In this document: positions 40,365-50,367 of the stretch, one piece after another
Numbering within the stretch: position 1 is the stretch's first letter
How the letters are laid out: each line of letters begins with the position of its first letter
Source of the DNA: Haliea sp. E1-2-M8
GTDB taxonomy: Bacteria; Pseudomonadota; Gammaproteobacteria; Pseudomonadales; Halieaceae
Direction of reading: 5' to 3'
NCBI RefSeq assembly: GCF_030649675.1
Contig: NZ_JAUTDR010000008.1
Span: 1-64,000 of the forward strand
Length of the DNA: 64,000 nucleotides
Made by a program: the position numbers and the translations under genes
The notes under the pieces: model-generated
What the model was told of the DNA's origin: nothing
The model's input: the letters and a program-made list of their open reading frames with translations, nothing else
Database searches by the model: none

Positions 40365-42424
40365 GGGCGCCGCTCCACATCCACCGCTGCCAACAACGCC
40401 TGCACCCCGGCTGCGGCAAAAATATCCACCGTAGCCTGTGCCTGCTTGCGCTGCCAGTTGGGATACTCGCGCCAGGTGCCGGGAATGTTCACCGGTTCCA
40501 CCAGCAGCTGCAGGTCTTCCAGCTGCAGCAGCAGCAGGCGCGATGCGCTGCGGGAACAGGCCTGGTGGATCGCACTGCACAAGGCCATATCCAGCTCGGG
40601 TCCTACCGCCGCCGGCAGCAGACCATTGCCATCCAGCCACGCTCGCAACTGCCCGCGATCAGCTTCACGCTGCTGCTTTTGCTGTGTCAATGCCGCCTCG
40701 TCGGGAATCAGCCCCAGTTCCCTGCGCCGCTGCAGATCGCTGCCCTGCCACCAATCGGCGAGGGTGGGGACATCGTGGTTGGTCACCATCAGCAGCGCCT
40801 CCTCGGCAAACTCTGCAGGGGCGCGATAACGGCCGTCGTGGTGCTGCTCAAAATAAAACAGGCGATTCCCGAGCAGGGCACTGCGCTGCATGGCCTGGCG
40901 AAACTCTTCGGGCACCACGCCGAGGTCCTCGCCGACCACCACGCAGCGGTGGCGCCAGCTCTCCAGGCGCAGCAGGGCCAGCATCTCATCCCGCGGATAG
41001 AACACATACAGGCCGGCATTGTCGTCCTCATCGTGCAGGCACCACCACAGGCGCATGAGCGCCATCACATGGTCCACCCGCAGCGCACCGCAGGCAATCA
41101 TGTTCTGGTGCAACAGATCGATGAAAAAACGGAACCCGCTCTCCCGCAGCCTCAGCGGATGCGGCACCGGCAAGCCCCAATCCTGGCCGTGGGGGGCAAA
41201 GGGATCCGGGGGCGCGCCGATGCTGGCCTCGGTCAGATACAGACCCCGGGCCTGCTCCACTTCGCAACCGCGGCCCACCGCACCGACCGCCAGATCCCGC
41301 ATCAGGCCGATGCGCATACCGCTGTCCAGCGCGACCTGCTGGCAGTGCTGCAACTGGCAGCTGGCCAGCCATTGCAGCCAGGCGAAGAACTGCGGCTCCG
41401 CCCCGTGCGTGCGGGCCCAGGCGTTGTGCCGCGTTTCGTAACGGGCAAAACCCTCCAGCACACTGCCGCCTGCGGCCACAAAACGGCGAAAGGCGCGGCC
41501 GCGTTCGGTACCGGCCCGGCGCTGCTGCTGGCGGAAGGCGTTGAACATGGCCTCCAGCGCTTCGTACTTGAGCTGGTTTACCCCTTCGTAGTCGACCAGG
41601 GGCGCGGCCTGCAGCCGGGCCCGGCGCTCCTGCCAGGCCGCGGTGGCCAGGGTCGCGGCCACCGCTTCCCACTCGGGCTCGCGCTCCGGGTCGATATACT
41701 GCGGATTCAGGAAGCGGCGATCAGAGGGACTATAGGGGCTCGCGATGGCGTCGCTGTCGCTGCAGGTCGCATGCAGCGGATTCAGGCCGAGAAGATCGGC
41801 TCCGGCAGCGGCCGCCAGCGGCAACAGCTCCAGCAGGTCGGTGAAATCACCCACCCCCCAGTTGCGCGCGGAGCGCAGGGTATACAGCTGGCAGCTGATT
41901 CCCCACAGGCGCTCCCTGTCAGGTGACTCCGGGGCGTAGAACCGGTCGGGGCAGGCCATCACCCGGGAACTCGCGGACTGGACGCCGTCTGCCACCCGCA
42001 GCGTATGGTAGCCGGGCGCCAGCGCCGGCAGGGGCAACTGGCGAGCGCTGTAGCGCGCGCCATCGGCGTGATAATCGCCAACCTCGGGCAGCGAGTCCGG
42101 GCGACACTCGCCCGCCAGCACCTCGCCGTCTTCCTGAGTCAACTCCCAGGTAAAGTTCGCAGCCAACTGAGCGGGATGCAGCCGCAGGGCGATCTCGGGC
42201 GCCCCCGCGGCGACAATACTGTAGTGAGGCACCCAGTGGCGCCAGAGGTCGGCGTCCAGCCGCTCCACGGCCGCCGCCAGCGCCGCCGGGTCCGCGGTTT
42301 CCATGCCCATCAGGCGCAATACCCGCTGTCGCAGTGCCAGGGGCACCTCCCGGCGCTGACCACCGTAGTCCAGGTAATCGCCAGAGATTCCGCAGAGGTA
42401 GAGCAGCTTGTCCAGTTCGGTCAT
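40361..42424 (-). CDS. malQ: 4-alpha-glucanotransferase (amylomaltase, GH77)
   Basis: Transfers maltodextrin units between glucans, recycling short chains from glycogen breakdown. With ATG 42424 (MTELDKLLYLCGISGDY) the protein has 687 residues. An N-terminal beta domain is followed by the GH77 barrel with nucleophile Asp in CGALRVDHVMALMRLWW (near 450), the acid/base Glu in VVGEDLGVVPEEF (near 500), and the third acid in VTNHDVPTLADWW. A start seven codons earlier (42445) or in the longer frame cannot be excluded. It heads the glycogen run; the 112 bases up to lipB show no gene. Confidence 0.94.
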   Translation of the reverse strand: MTELDKLLYLCGISGDYLDYGGQRREVPLALRQRVLRLMGMETADPAALAAAVERLDADLWRHWVPHYSIVAAGAPEIALRLHPAQLAANFTWELTQEDGEVLAGECRPDSLPEVGDYHADGARYSARQLPLPALAPGYHTLRVADGVQSASSRVMACPDRFYAPESPDRERLWGISCQLYTLRSARNWGVGDFTDLLELLPLAAAAGADLLGLNPLHATCSDSDAIASPYSPSDRRFLNPQYIDPEREPEWEAVAATLATAAWQERRARLQAAPLVDYEGVNQLKYEALEAMFNAFRQQQRRAGTERGRAFRRFVAAGGSVLEGFARYETRHNAWARTHGAEPQFFAWLQWLASCQLQHCQQVALDSGMRIGLMRDLAVGAVGRGCEVEQARGLYLTEASIGAPPDPFAPHGQDWGLPVPHPLRLRESGFRFFIDLLHQNMIACGALRVDHVMALMRLWWCLHDEDDNAGLYVFYPRDEMLALLRLESWRHRCVVVGEDLGVVPEEFRQAMQRSALLGNRLFYFEQHHDGRYRAPAEFAEEALLMVTNHDVPTLADWWQGSDLQRRRELGLIPDEAALTQQKQQREADRGQLRAWLDGNGLLPAAVGPELDMALCSAIHQACSRSASRLLLLQLEDLQLLVEPVNIPGTWREYPNWQRKQAQATVDIFAAAGVQALLAAVDVERRP

Positions 42425-42536
42425 GAACGGATCCGGTGGTGGCATCGGGTGCAGGTGCAACAGTGCGCTCGGCGCACGGCCTTCATCATACGTTAGATTG
42501 GTGCCGTGATGACAACTGCAGCTGACCCGCGAAGCG

Positions 42537-43160
42537 CTAGGGGGTAACCAATAACTGGCGTTCAACCACCGCCAGCAAGCGCTCCCCGATCTCCCCCATA
42601 TCCAGCACGATGCCGGATAATTGCTCGGCCATGGAGGTGACCCGCAGCCCTTCGTGGCCGCAGGGATTGATGCGCTGAAATGGCTCCAGATCCAGGCTCA
42701 CGTTGAGGGCGAGGCCGTGATAGCTGCAACCGCGGCGCACCCTGAGACCTAGCGAGGCGATCTTGGCGCCGTCGACGTAGACGCCCGGGGCGTCCGCCCG
42801 GGGCGCTGCGACAATGTCGTAAGCCGCCAGCAATTCGACCAGGCTCTCTTCAATCAGGGTTACCAGCTGGCGTACCCCGAGGTTGCGCCGGCGCAGGTCC
42901 ACGAGCAGATACAGCACCCACTGGCCGGGGCCGTGGTAGGTTACCTGCCCGCCGCGGTCGACCTGGATCACGGGGATATCGCCAGGGGCCAAAACGTGCT
43001 CGGCCTTGCCGGCCTGGCCCTGGGTAAACACCCGTGGATGTTGCAGCAACCAGAGCTCATCCGGCGTAGTGCCGGTGCGGCTGTCGGTAAACTGCTTCAT
43101 GGCCTCGAAGGTAGCGAGATAGTCGGCCGCACCGGGAAGCCGGCGGCAAAGCGGCGGCAT
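42537..43160 (-). CDS. lipB: Octanoyl-[acyl-carrier-protein]:protein octanoyltransferase LipB
   Basis: Moves octanoate from acyl carrier protein to lipoyl domains of 2-oxoacid dehydrogenases, the first step of lipoate attachment. The 207-residue protein has the family signature [16 protein letters not shown] (69-84) and the catalytic pair Lys133 ([10 protein letters not shown]) and Cys167 (RINPCGHEG). It starts 4 bases after ybeD, the conserved partner. The lipA gene, often next, is absent here; the glycogen cluster follows instead. Confidence 0.96.
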   Translation of the reverse strand: MPPLCRRLPGAADYLATFEAMKQFTDSRTGTTPDELWLLQHPRVFTQGQAGKAEHVLAPGDIPVIQVDRGGQVTYHGPGQWVLYLLVDLRRRNLGVRQLVTLIEESLVELLAAYDIVAAPRADAPGVYVDGAKIASLGLRVRRGCSYHGLALNVSLDLEPFQRINPCGHEGLRVTSMAEQLSGIVLDMGEIGERLLAVVERQLLVTP

Positions 43161-43164
43161 GGGC

Positions 43165-43434
43165 TCAGATCACCATGTTGACCACGCCGGTCGCCATCAG
43201 GTCCTCGTGCAGGGCCTTGAGCTGCTCCGGCCCGGTCGCGGTGATGGTGATGGTCATGGAGGTAAACGTGCCCTTGCTGCTGCCCTTGATGGCGATCGTT
43301 TCCTGATCAAAGCCCGGAGCATGGCGCTCGAAAACCTCGATAATGAGGCTTTCGTAGCCGTCGCAACTGCGACCCAGCACCTTGATCGGGTAGTCACAGG
43401 GAAATTCGATTTTCGGCGGCTCTTCAGTGCTCAC
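43165..43434 (-). CDS. ybeD: DUF493 (UPF0250) family protein YbeD
   Basis: A small (89-residue) cytosolic protein with an alpha/beta ACT-like fold in its family and no proven activity, conserved between dacA and lipB. The sequence [17 protein letters not shown] near the N-terminus and the region [20 protein letters not shown] are typical. It sits 9 bases after dacA and 4 bases before lipB, so the three genes are likely co-transcribed. Confidence 0.92.
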   Translation of the reverse strand: MSTEEPPKIEFPCDYPIKVLGRSCDGYESLIIEVFERHAPGFDQETIAIKGSSKGTFTSMTITITATGPEQLKALHEDLMATGVVNMVI

Positions 43435-43443
43435 AGGGCCACC

Positions 43444-44616
43444 TCAGACGCTGAACAGTTTGCTGATCCACATCATGATGCTGTCCCAGATGCGGGCAAA
43501 GAAACCAGCCTGGTCCACCGGCTCCAGCGCCACCAGCGGAGTTTCAAACACTGTTTCACCCTTTAGGGTCAGGTGCACGGTGCCGAGCGCGTCCCCGCGG
43601 CTGATCGGCGCAACGACTGTCGGCTGCAGCTCAATATCGGTCTGCAACTGCTCGCGCTGACCCCGCGGCAATGTCGCTTTCGCGGCCTCCAGCACGCCGA
43701 CAGCAATGCTGTCCTGTACGCCCTTCCACAGGCGCGGCTCGGCCAGTACCTGCTCCGGCTCGAACAGGTTTGCAGTCTCGTAGAAGCGGAAGCCGTAGTT
43801 CAACAGGCCGCGGCTTTCATTCTTGCGCGCGGTAGCACTGCGGGTGCCCAGTACTACCGAGATCAGGCGCATGCCATTGCGCTCGGCCGACGCAACCAAC
43901 CCGTAACCTGACTCACTGGTGTAGCCGGTCTTGATGCCGTCTACCGATGGATCCTCGCCCAGCAGTGAATTGCGGTTGTACTGGCGGATGTTGTTGTAGG
44001 TGAACTCACGCTCCTTGTACAGCGCGTAGTGCTCGGGGAAATTATTGATCATGGCGGCCCCCAGCGTCGCCAGATCGCGCGCGGTCACTACCTGGCCGTC
44101 CGCTGGCAGGCCGTGGGAGTTCGCGAAATGGGAGCTGCTCATGCCCAGCGCCTGGGCGTGGCTGTTCATCATCTCGGCGAAGGCGGCCTCACTGCCGGCC
44201 AGGTGCTCGGCCACCGCCACGGTGGCGTCATTGCCCGAGGAAATGATGATGCCGTACTCCAGCTCGCGAATAGTGACTTCCTTGCCCGGCTCAATCCACA
44301 TCAACGAGGAACCGGCGAACACCGGGTTCTGGGACCAGGCATTGCGGCTGACCGCAACCAGGTCATCCGCATTCACCCGGCCGGACTCTATTTCGCTGGC
44401 CAGTACGTAGGCCGTCATCATCTTGACCAGGCTGGCCGGGGGCCGGGGCATGTCGGCGTCGTGCTCTACCAGCACCGCGCCGGTGTCGGCGTCCACCAGC
44501 AGATAGGCTTCGGCGGCCACCTGGGGGGGCGCAGGGATTATTCCAGACTGTGCCGCGGTAGATTGCGCGGTGGCGGCGGACAGGACTAACAGGGTGGAGA
44601 TCAACAAACGCTTCAT
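43444..44616 (-). CDS. dacA: D-alanyl-D-alanine carboxypeptidase (PBP5/6 family)
   Basis: Trims the terminal D-Ala of peptidoglycan pentapeptides in the periplasm. The 390-residue protein has a Sec signal (about 1-22) and the three serine-penicillin-binding motifs: Ser62-Leu-Val-Lys65, Ser127-Gly-Asn129 and Lys229-Thr-Gly231. A C-terminal beta domain follows, then a short amphipathic tail (about 372-390) that would anchor it to the inner membrane. It is transcribed after rlpA with a 49-base gap. Confidence 0.96.
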   Translation of the reverse strand: MKRLLISTLLVLSAATAQSTAAQSGIIPAPPQVAAEAYLLVDADTGAVLVEHDADMPRPPASLVKMMTAYVLASEIESGRVNADDLVAVSRNAWSQNPVFAGSSLMWIEPGKEVTIRELEYGIIISSGNDATVAVAEHLAGSEAAFAEMMNSHAQALGMSSSHFANSHGLPADGQVVTARDLATLGAAMINNFPEHYALYKEREFTYNNIRQYNRNSLLGEDPSVDGIKTGYTSESGYGLVASAERNGMRLISVVLGTRSATARKNESRGLLNYGFRFYETANLFEPEQVLAEPRLWKGVQDSIAVGVLEAAKATLPRGQREQLQTDIELQPTVVAPISRGDALGTVHLTLKGETVFETPLVALEPVDQAGFFARIWDSIMMWISKLFSV

Positions 44617-44665
44617 AACTGCAATGGACTCAATGTGGTGGAACGTGAATCGGATCGGGGCTGCC

Positions 44666-45481
44666 TCACGGCAGCAACTGTGTGCCGGTGTAACCGCTGG
44701 CTTCCAGACGCTGCTGTACCAGCAAAATTTCCTCGTTGCTCTGCATCGGCCCTATCCGCACCCGGTATAGAAGGCCACTGCCGGTGTCGACCGGGCTGAC
44801 CGCAACGGGAGGGGCCACCAGGGCCTCGAGCTCCGCGCGCAGGCGCTGGGCGGAAGACTCGGAGCCAAAGGCGCCCAGCTGCACAAAGCGATAGCTGCCG
44901 AGCGGAGTACCGCGACGATCGTCGATGCCGGCGAGATTGATGACTTCCACTTCCACCGGTGCCGTGCCCACCTCCATGAAGCCCAGCTTGACTGCGGCGC
45001 CGTAGGACAGGTCGATCAGGCGATCGCTGTGGAATGGGCCCCGGTCATTGACCCGCACCACGACGCTGCGGCCATTTTCGAGGTTGGTGACACGGGCATA
45101 ACAGGGGATGGGCAGGGTCTTGTGCGCCGCGGACGCGGCGTAAAGATCGTAGATCTCGCCGTTGGAAGTCTTCTGGCCGTCGAACTTGGTGCCGTACCAG
45201 GAGGCGACACCGCGCTCCCGGTAATTGGCCAGGCTCGGCAGGATGTGGTAGGTCTCACCAAGGACCGTATAGGGGCTCAGGTTGCCGAGGGCAAGAATGG
45301 GATCCGGGCGAGGCACCGCGTCTGTGACGTCCTGCGGGCGAATATTCCGCAGGGGCGCGCCATCCCTGATCACATCGCGGTCCGCTACCGGCGGCTGCCC
45401 GGGCCCGACCGGCGGCCGGGTGGCACAACCCACTGCAACCAGTACCACGCCCACCAGCAGGATCGCACCGCGGACAATCAC
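44666..45481 (-). CDS. rlpA: Septal ring lytic transglycosylase/lipoprotein RlpA
   Basis: RlpA cleaves glycan strands stripped of peptides and localises to the division septum. The 271-residue protein has a signal peptide with a lipobox-like end (VAVGC, Cys19). A double-psi beta-barrel domain (about 85-170) carries RGVASWYGTKFDGQKTSNGE and the VRVNDRGPFHSDRLIDLS stretch with the catalytic Asp. A C-terminal SPOR domain (about 195-271) binds denuded glycan. The start overlaps the mltB stop by 4 bases. Confidence 0.95.
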   Translation of the reverse strand: MIVRGAILLVGVVLVAVGCATRPPVGPGQPPVADRDVIRDGAPLRNIRPQDVTDAVPRPDPILALGNLSPYTVLGETYHILPSLANYRERGVASWYGTKFDGQKTSNGEIYDLYAASAAHKTLPIPCYARVTNLENGRSVVVRVNDRGPFHSDRLIDLSYGAAVKLGFMEVGTAPVEVEVINLAGIDDRRGTPLGSYRFVQLGAFGSESSAQRLRAELEALVAPPVAVSPVDTGSGLLYRVRIGPMQSNEEILLVQQRLEASGYTGTQLLP

Positions 45482-46470
45482 AGTTCCACCCCCGCTGCCA
45501 GGCGCTGGCTCAACTGGTGCACGCTCATGGCGTACATGGCACTGTGGTTGTAGCGGGTGATGACATAGAAATTGTGCAGCCCCAGCCAGTGCTCGTGGCC
45601 CTCCTCCAGTTCAAAGCGGATGGCCGTGGCCTTGGCTTCCGGGTCCAGGGGCTGCGCGCTGCGCAAGCCTGCCTCACTCAACTCGGCCACGGTGCGCTGC
45701 GGTACCAGGCCAGCGTTGAACCAGTCCTGCGGCACATCGGGGCCGGCCTCGGCGGCGGCGACAATAGTTTCACCACTGCGCCAACCGTGGCGGCGGAGAT
45801 AGTTGGCCACGCTGCCAATGGCGTCTACCGGATTGTTCCAGATATCGATAACGCCATCGTCGTCAAAATCCACCGCGTAGGCGCGATAGCTGCTGGGCAT
45901 GAACTGACCGTAGCCCATGGCTCCGGCATAGGACCCCTTTATGGCCAGCGGGTCCAGCTGCTGCTCCCCGGTGAGGAGCAGGTAGTTCTTGAGCTCCTTG
46001 CTGAAAAATGCAGCGCGGCGGGGATAGTCAAAGGCCAGGGTCGCCAGCGCGTCGATGACCCGGTAGCTGCCCGCGATGCGCCCGTAGAAGGTTTCCACAC
46101 CGATAATCGCGAGGATGATTTCCGCCGGCACACCGAATACAGCTTCGGCCCGGGCAAAGGTCTCGCGGTGAGCTGCGAAGAATACCAGCCCTTCCTCCTC
46201 GCGCTGCTCGGTGAGGAAAATCCGTCGGTATTCATACCAGGGCTTGACCCGCTCCGCGGGCCGTGAAATGGCCTCCAGGATGGCCTCCTGGCGTTCGGCC
46301 TGGGCCAGCACCACCAGCAGGCGCTCCCGGTCCAGCCCTCGCTGCTCGGCCACGAGTTCATCGACCAGGGCCCGGGCTCCCGCGTGCTCACCGTAGCTGG
46401 CCGCGGCCGAGGCCGCCACAGACCACAGGCACAGTGCCGCCAGACTCCCCTTGAACGCTGCTGTCATCAT
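45478..46470 (-). CDS. mltB: Lytic murein transglycosylase B
   Basis: A periplasmic peptidoglycan-cleaving enzyme. The 330-residue protein has an N-terminal signal peptide (about 1-24) with no convincing lipobox, so it may be a soluble form. The catalytic Glu is Glu126 in AIIGVETFYGRIAGSYRV, and the MltB signature GAMGYGQFMPSSYRAYAVDF follows. It lies between rodA (35 bases upstream) and rlpA, as in other gammaproteobacteria that keep mltB in the mrd operon. Confidence 0.95.
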   Translation of the reverse strand: MMTAAFKGSLAALCLWSVAASAAASYGEHAGARALVDELVAEQRGLDRERLLVVLAQAERQEAILEAISRPAERVKPWYEYRRIFLTEQREEEGLVFFAAHRETFARAEAVFGVPAEIILAIIGVETFYGRIAGSYRVIDALATLAFDYPRRAAFFSKELKNYLLLTGEQQLDPLAIKGSYAGAMGYGQFMPSSYRAYAVDFDDDGVIDIWNNPVDAIGSVANYLRRHGWRSGETIVAAAEAGPDVPQDWFNAGLVPQRTVAELSEAGLRSAQPLDPEAKATAIRFELEEGHEHWLGLHNFYVITRYNHSAMYAMSVHQLSQRLAAGVEL

Positions 46471-46505
46471 GCCCTGACTCTCATGGAAATCACTGAATCT
46501 ACCTG

Positions 46506-47651
46506 TTACCGGCGGGAGCCGGTATCCGCTGTGGCCACGGCCATCAGCACGCCAAAACCGGCCATCAGGGTCACCACCGAGGTGCCGCCGGCACTCACCA
46601 GCGGCAGCGGCACCCCGACCACCGGCAGCAGGCCCGCAACCATACCCATGTTAACAAAGATGTAGACGAAAAACGTCAGCGTCAGGCTGCCTGCGACCAT
46701 GCGCCCGAAATTGCTGCTGGCGTTCACCGCGATCCAGAAACCGCGCAGGATGATCAGCAGGTAGATTGCCAGCAAGACCAGCACCCCGCGCAAACCGAAT
46801 TCTTCCGCCAGTACCGCGATGATGAAGTCGGTGTGGCTCTCCGGCAGGAAATCCAGCTGCGATTGCGTGCCGTTGAGCCAGCCCTTGCCGTCCCAGCCAC
46901 CGGAGCCGATAGCGGTCTTGGACTGGATGATATTCCAGCCCGCCCCGAGCTTGTCGCTTTCCGGGTTGAGCAGGGTCAGGATACGCTGCTTCTGGTAGTC
47001 CTTCAGCCCGTACATCCACACCGGCCAGGCGGACATGACAGCCAGTACCACGGCGCCGGCGATGTAACGCCAGCCGATCCCCGCCATGAACAGCACGAAC
47101 AGGCCGCTGGCGGCAATCAGCAGGGCCGTGCCCAGGTCCGGTTGCAACAGGATCAGGGCCGAGGGCAGGCTCACCAGCACCAGGCAGGCCAGTACATACT
47201 TGAACCGCGGTGGCAGGGACCGGGCGGCCAGGTACCAGGCCACCGTCAGCGGCATCACCAGCTTCAGGATCTCCGATGGCTGGAACCGGAACCCCGCCAC
47301 CTCCAGCCAGCGCTGGGCGCCCTTGGCGCCCACCCCGACAAACATGACCGCGACCAGCAGGGCCACGGCCAGCGGATAGAGCCACGGCGTCCAGCGCTGG
47401 TAGCGCTGCAAATCGACCTGGGCGGCGGCAAACATCACCCCGTAGGCCAGCAGGAAGTACTGTCCCTGGCGGATAACGGTTCCCAACTGCTTGCCGGAAG
47501 CGCTGTAGAGCACCACCAGACCAAAACCGGTCAGGGCCAGCAACAGCAGCAGCAGCGGGATGTCCATGTGCAGCCGCAGGGCGAGTGGAGTGCGGCGTGC
47601 CAGGTCGGCGCTGCCCCCTGGCAGCTGCAGCCGGCGGACGTAATCACCCAT
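46506..47651 (-). CDS. rodA: Rod-shape peptidoglycan glycosyltransferase RodA (MrdB)
   Basis: A SEDS-family polymerase that makes glycan strands for cell elongation with PBP2. I start at ATG 47651 (MGDYVRRLQLPGG), which overlaps the mrdA stop by 8 bases; the longer frame runs into mrdA. The 381 residues contain about ten membrane helices. Conserved SEDS parts include the loop with QSQLDFLPESHTDFIIAVLA, near which the catalytic Asp of the family lies, and the final GGTSVVTLMAGFGVLM. Confidence 0.95.
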   Translation of the reverse strand: MGDYVRRLQLPGGSADLARRTPLALRLHMDIPLLLLLLALTGFGLVVLYSASGKQLGTVIRQGQYFLLAYGVMFAAAQVDLQRYQRWTPWLYPLAVALLVAVMFVGVGAKGAQRWLEVAGFRFQPSEILKLVMPLTVAWYLAARSLPPRFKYVLACLVLVSLPSALILLQPDLGTALLIAASGLFVLFMAGIGWRYIAGAVVLAVMSAWPVWMYGLKDYQKQRILTLLNPESDKLGAGWNIIQSKTAIGSGGWDGKGWLNGTQSQLDFLPESHTDFIIAVLAEEFGLRGVLVLLAIYLLIILRGFWIAVNASSNFGRMVAGSLTLTFFVYIFVNMGMVAGLLPVVGVPLPLVSAGGTSVVTLMAGFGVLMAVATADTGSRR

Positions 47652-49497
47652 CGCCAACCTCGTCATCCGCCACCAGCCAGGCGTCGAGCACGGCGCGGGC
47701 GATGGGGGACGCCGCCGAGGCGCCGCCCCCGTTTTCCACAATGACCGCCACCGCGATAGTCGGCGCCTCATACGGGGCGAAGGCGATGAACAGGCCATGA
47801 TTGCGGTGACGCTCGGCGACCTCGGCTTCGACATACACGGCACCCTGGGCGATGCCGATCACCTGCGAGGTGCCGGTCTTGCTGGCCATTTCATAGCGCA
47901 TCCCCTCACCGACCTTGCGTGCGGTGCCGCGAGCGCTGTGTACGACCGCGCGCATTGACTCGTGCACCGCGTCCCAGTGCGCGGGCGCGGCGTCCATATT
48001 GCCCAGCAGTGGCGCCTCCTGCGGCTCATCGCCGATCGCGCGGATCAGGCGCGGCGCCCGCTGTTGACCCCGGGTCGCCAGCACCGTCGCGGCTACTGCC
48101 AGCTGCATCGGCGTCGCCAGCATATAGCCCTGGCCGATGCCCGCGCTCAGGGTCTCGCCCGGGTACCAGGGCTGGTTCAGGGCTTTCCGCTTCCAGCGAG
48201 TGGAGGGCAGGACGCCGGGGCGCTCATTGGTGGTATCGAGACCGGTGCGGGTTCCGAGCCCGTAGGCCGAAAGGTGCTCGTGCATGCCATCGATAGTCAG
48301 GCGCCTGGCCAGGTCGTAGAAGTAGACATCGCAGGACTGCGCCACCGCCATGTGCAGGTCGACCCGTGGCGCGTGTCCGGTACCGCGAATTTTCAGGATC
48401 CAGTCCCGGTAGCGGCGCGAATCCCCGGGCAGGCGATACCAGCCCGGATCGGGCACGGTGCTCTCGGTGGTAACCAGCCCCGACTCCAGCCCGGCCATCG
48501 CCATCATCGGCTTGATAGTGGACCCCGGGGGATACTGGCCCTGCACCGCGCGGTTGAACAGGGGCACGTCCAGGGAGTCGCGCAGGGCGCTGTAATCAGT
48601 GCCGCTGATGCCGTTTACAAAGAGGTTGGTGTCGAAGCCGGGCTTGGACACCAGCGCCAGCACACCGCCCGTCAGGGGATCAATGGCCACCACCGCGCCA
48701 CGCTGGTCACCCAGGGCCTCGAAGGCAGTCTGCTGCAGCTTGAAGTCCAGGTGCAGGCTGATATCGCCCCCGGGAACCGGGTCGAAACGCTCCAGTACCC
48801 GCAGCACACGCCCGTGGGCATTGGTTTCCACGTTCTGGTAGCCCACTTCACCGTGCAGCAGGTCTTCGTAGAACTTTTCCACGCCGACCTTGCCGACATG
48901 GAAAGTGCCGCGGTAGTTGCGCTCGTCCAGCTCCTGCGCCTCCCGTTCATTGATCCGCCCGACATAGCCCACCGCGTGCGAGAACAGCTCGCCGTGAGGG
49001 TAATGGCGCACCAGCTGCGCATCCACTGTGACACCTGGCATGCGGTGCCGGTTCACCGCCAGCAGCGCCCTTTCCTCTTCAGTCAGGCGTAAGCGCAGCG
49101 GCACCGCCTCATAGGGGCGTCGGCGCTGCAGTTTCAGCTGGAAATTCTCCAGGTCGGCGCCGGAGATCGGCACCAGGGACTGCAGCTCCGCCAGGGTGGC
49201 GTCGAGATCGTCGACCCGCTCGCGGACGATGGATAGGATGTGGCTGGAACGGTTGTCCGCCAGCAACACGCCGTTGCGGTCATATATCAGGCCACGCTTG
49301 GGCGGCAGGGGTTGCAGTTGCACCCGGTTGCGCTCGGACTGGGTGCGGTAGATCTCGTAGTCGTTGATCTGCAGGTCATAGTAGCGGGCCAGTATCGTGG
49401 CCAGCAGCACGAGCACCACCAGCACAGCGAACACCGCGCGGGCGCCGAAGATCCGGATATCACCGCTGGGATCCTTAAGGGGTATATGTTGTGGCAT
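47644..49497 (-). CDS. mrdA: Penicillin-binding protein 2 (elongation transpeptidase)
   Basis: Cross-links peptidoglycan during lateral growth together with RodA. The 617-residue protein has a short cytoplasmic start, one membrane helix (about 20-40), a pedestal domain (about 55-240), and a transpeptidase domain. The active Ser-Thr-Ile-Lys is near residue 327; SQSCDVYFYDLARRL holds the second motif, SxD rather than SxN as is usual in PBP2; and KTGTSQ is near 538. It follows rlmH by 41 bases and overlaps rodA. Confidence 0.96.
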   Translation of the reverse strand: MPQHIPLKDPSGDIRIFGARAVFAVLVVLVLLATILARYYDLQINDYEIYRTQSERNRVQLQPLPPKRGLIYDRNGVLLADNRSSHILSIVRERVDDLDATLAELQSLVPISGADLENFQLKLQRRRPYEAVPLRLRLTEEERALLAVNRHRMPGVTVDAQLVRHYPHGELFSHAVGYVGRINEREAQELDERNYRGTFHVGKVGVEKFYEDLLHGEVGYQNVETNAHGRVLRVLERFDPVPGGDISLHLDFKLQQTAFEALGDQRGAVVAIDPLTGGVLALVSKPGFDTNLFVNGISGTDYSALRDSLDVPLFNRAVQGQYPPGSTIKPMMAMAGLESGLVTTESTVPDPGWYRLPGDSRRYRDWILKIRGTGHAPRVDLHMAVAQSCDVYFYDLARRLTIDGMHEHLSAYGLGTRTGLDTTNERPGVLPSTRWKRKALNQPWYPGETLSAGIGQGYMLATPMQLAVAATVLATRGQQRAPRLIRAIGDEPQEAPLLGNMDAAPAHWDAVHESMRAVVHSARGTARKVGEGMRYEMASKTGTSQVIGIAQGAVYVEAEVAERHRNHGLFIAFAPYEAPTIAVAVIVENGGGASAASPIARAVLDAWLVADDEVGDG

Positions 49498-49538
49498 GTA
49501 GTCCTGTCGTGTGCGCGGTTACCGACCTGGAGCGCGCC

Positions 49539-50009
49539 TCAGGCCCGATGATACGGGTGCCCGGCAGTGATTGTCCAAGCGCGATAGAGCTGTTCCGCAA
49601 GTAATACCCGCACCAGTGGATGCGGCAGGGTCAGGGCACTGAGGGACCAGCGCTGCCGGGCCAGCGCCAGGCAGGAGCGGGAGAGCCCGTCCGGCCCGCC
49701 GATCAGCAGGCTGACATTGTCGCCGGACATCTGCCAGTCCGCGAGCCGCGCCGCCAGCTGCTCGGTGCTCCAGCTGTCGCCGCGGACCTCCAGGGCGACG
49801 ACCCGGTCACCATTGGGCACCGCCTTGATGATCTGCTCGCCCTCCCGCTCCCGCAGCTGTTCCGGTTTGCTGTCCCGGCCGCGGTGGGCGAGCGGCAGTT
49901 CGCGCCACTGCAGGCGTATTTCCCGGGGCAGGCGTTTGCTGTATTCAGCCACGCCCTGGTCGACCCAGGCCGGCATCTTGCCGCCAACGGTGATAACCGT
50001 CAGCCGCAT
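49539..50009 (-). CDS. rlmH: 23S rRNA pseudouridine-1915 N3-methyltransferase RlmH
   Basis: A SPOUT-type methyltransferase acting on helix 69 of 23S rRNA in the assembled ribosome. The 156-residue protein has the SAM-binding trefoil-knot signature LLIGGPDGLS and the C-terminal LPHPLVRVLLAEQLYRAWTI followed by the invariant HPYHR end. Its start overlaps the rsfS stop by one base. Standard length and position. Confidence 0.97.
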   Translation of the reverse strand: MRLTVITVGGKMPAWVDQGVAEYSKRLPREIRLQWRELPLAHRGRDSKPEQLREREGEQIIKAVPNGDRVVALEVRGDSWSTEQLAARLADWQMSGDNVSLLIGGPDGLSRSCLALARQRWSLSALTLPHPLVRVLLAEQLYRAWTITAGHPYHRA

Positions 50010-50344
50010 CAGGACTCAGGCCGAGTATCGACCCAGAGCCGCTCCAGATCGTAGAAGTCGCGGGTCGCCGGCAGCATGACGTGCGCCACCACATCGCCAA
50101 AGTCCACCAGCACCCATTCGCCGGGGTTCTCACCCTCGACACCCAGCGGGCGCACGCCTTCCTTCTTGGCGTCCATGCAGACATTGTCAGCCAGCGACTT
50201 GACGTGCCGGTTCGAGGTACCGCTGGCTATTACCAGGTAGTCCATGACATCAGTCAATTCGCGGACATCGAGGGTTACGATGTTGACCGCCTTCATATCT
50301 TCAAGGGCGGCTACAACAATTTCTTTCAGGGCTTCGGCTTGCAT
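50009..50344 (-). CDS. rsfS: Ribosomal silencing factor RsfS
   Basis: RsfS binds ribosomal protein L14 and blocks subunit joining when nutrients are scarce. The 111-residue protein has the Iojap-family core with [20 protein letters not shown] and [18 protein letters not shown]. It lies 23 bases after nadD and overlaps rlmH by one base. The order nadD-rsfS-rlmH is conserved in gammaproteobacteria. Confidence 0.96.
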   Translation of the reverse strand: MQAEALKEIVVAALEDMKAVNIVTLDVRELTDVMDYLVIASGTSNRHVKSLADNVCMDAKKEGVRPLGVEGENPGEWVLVDFGDVVAHVMLPATRDFYDLERLWVDTRPES

Positions 50345-50367
50345 CCGGTCGGGTTCTCTCCAGGGGA

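Noticed and set aside
40365-40640. N-terminal extension of glgB by 92 codons
   Set aside because: The extra part lies inside malQ in another frame and has no similarity to branching enzymes; ATG 40364 overlaps the malQ stop as ATGA.
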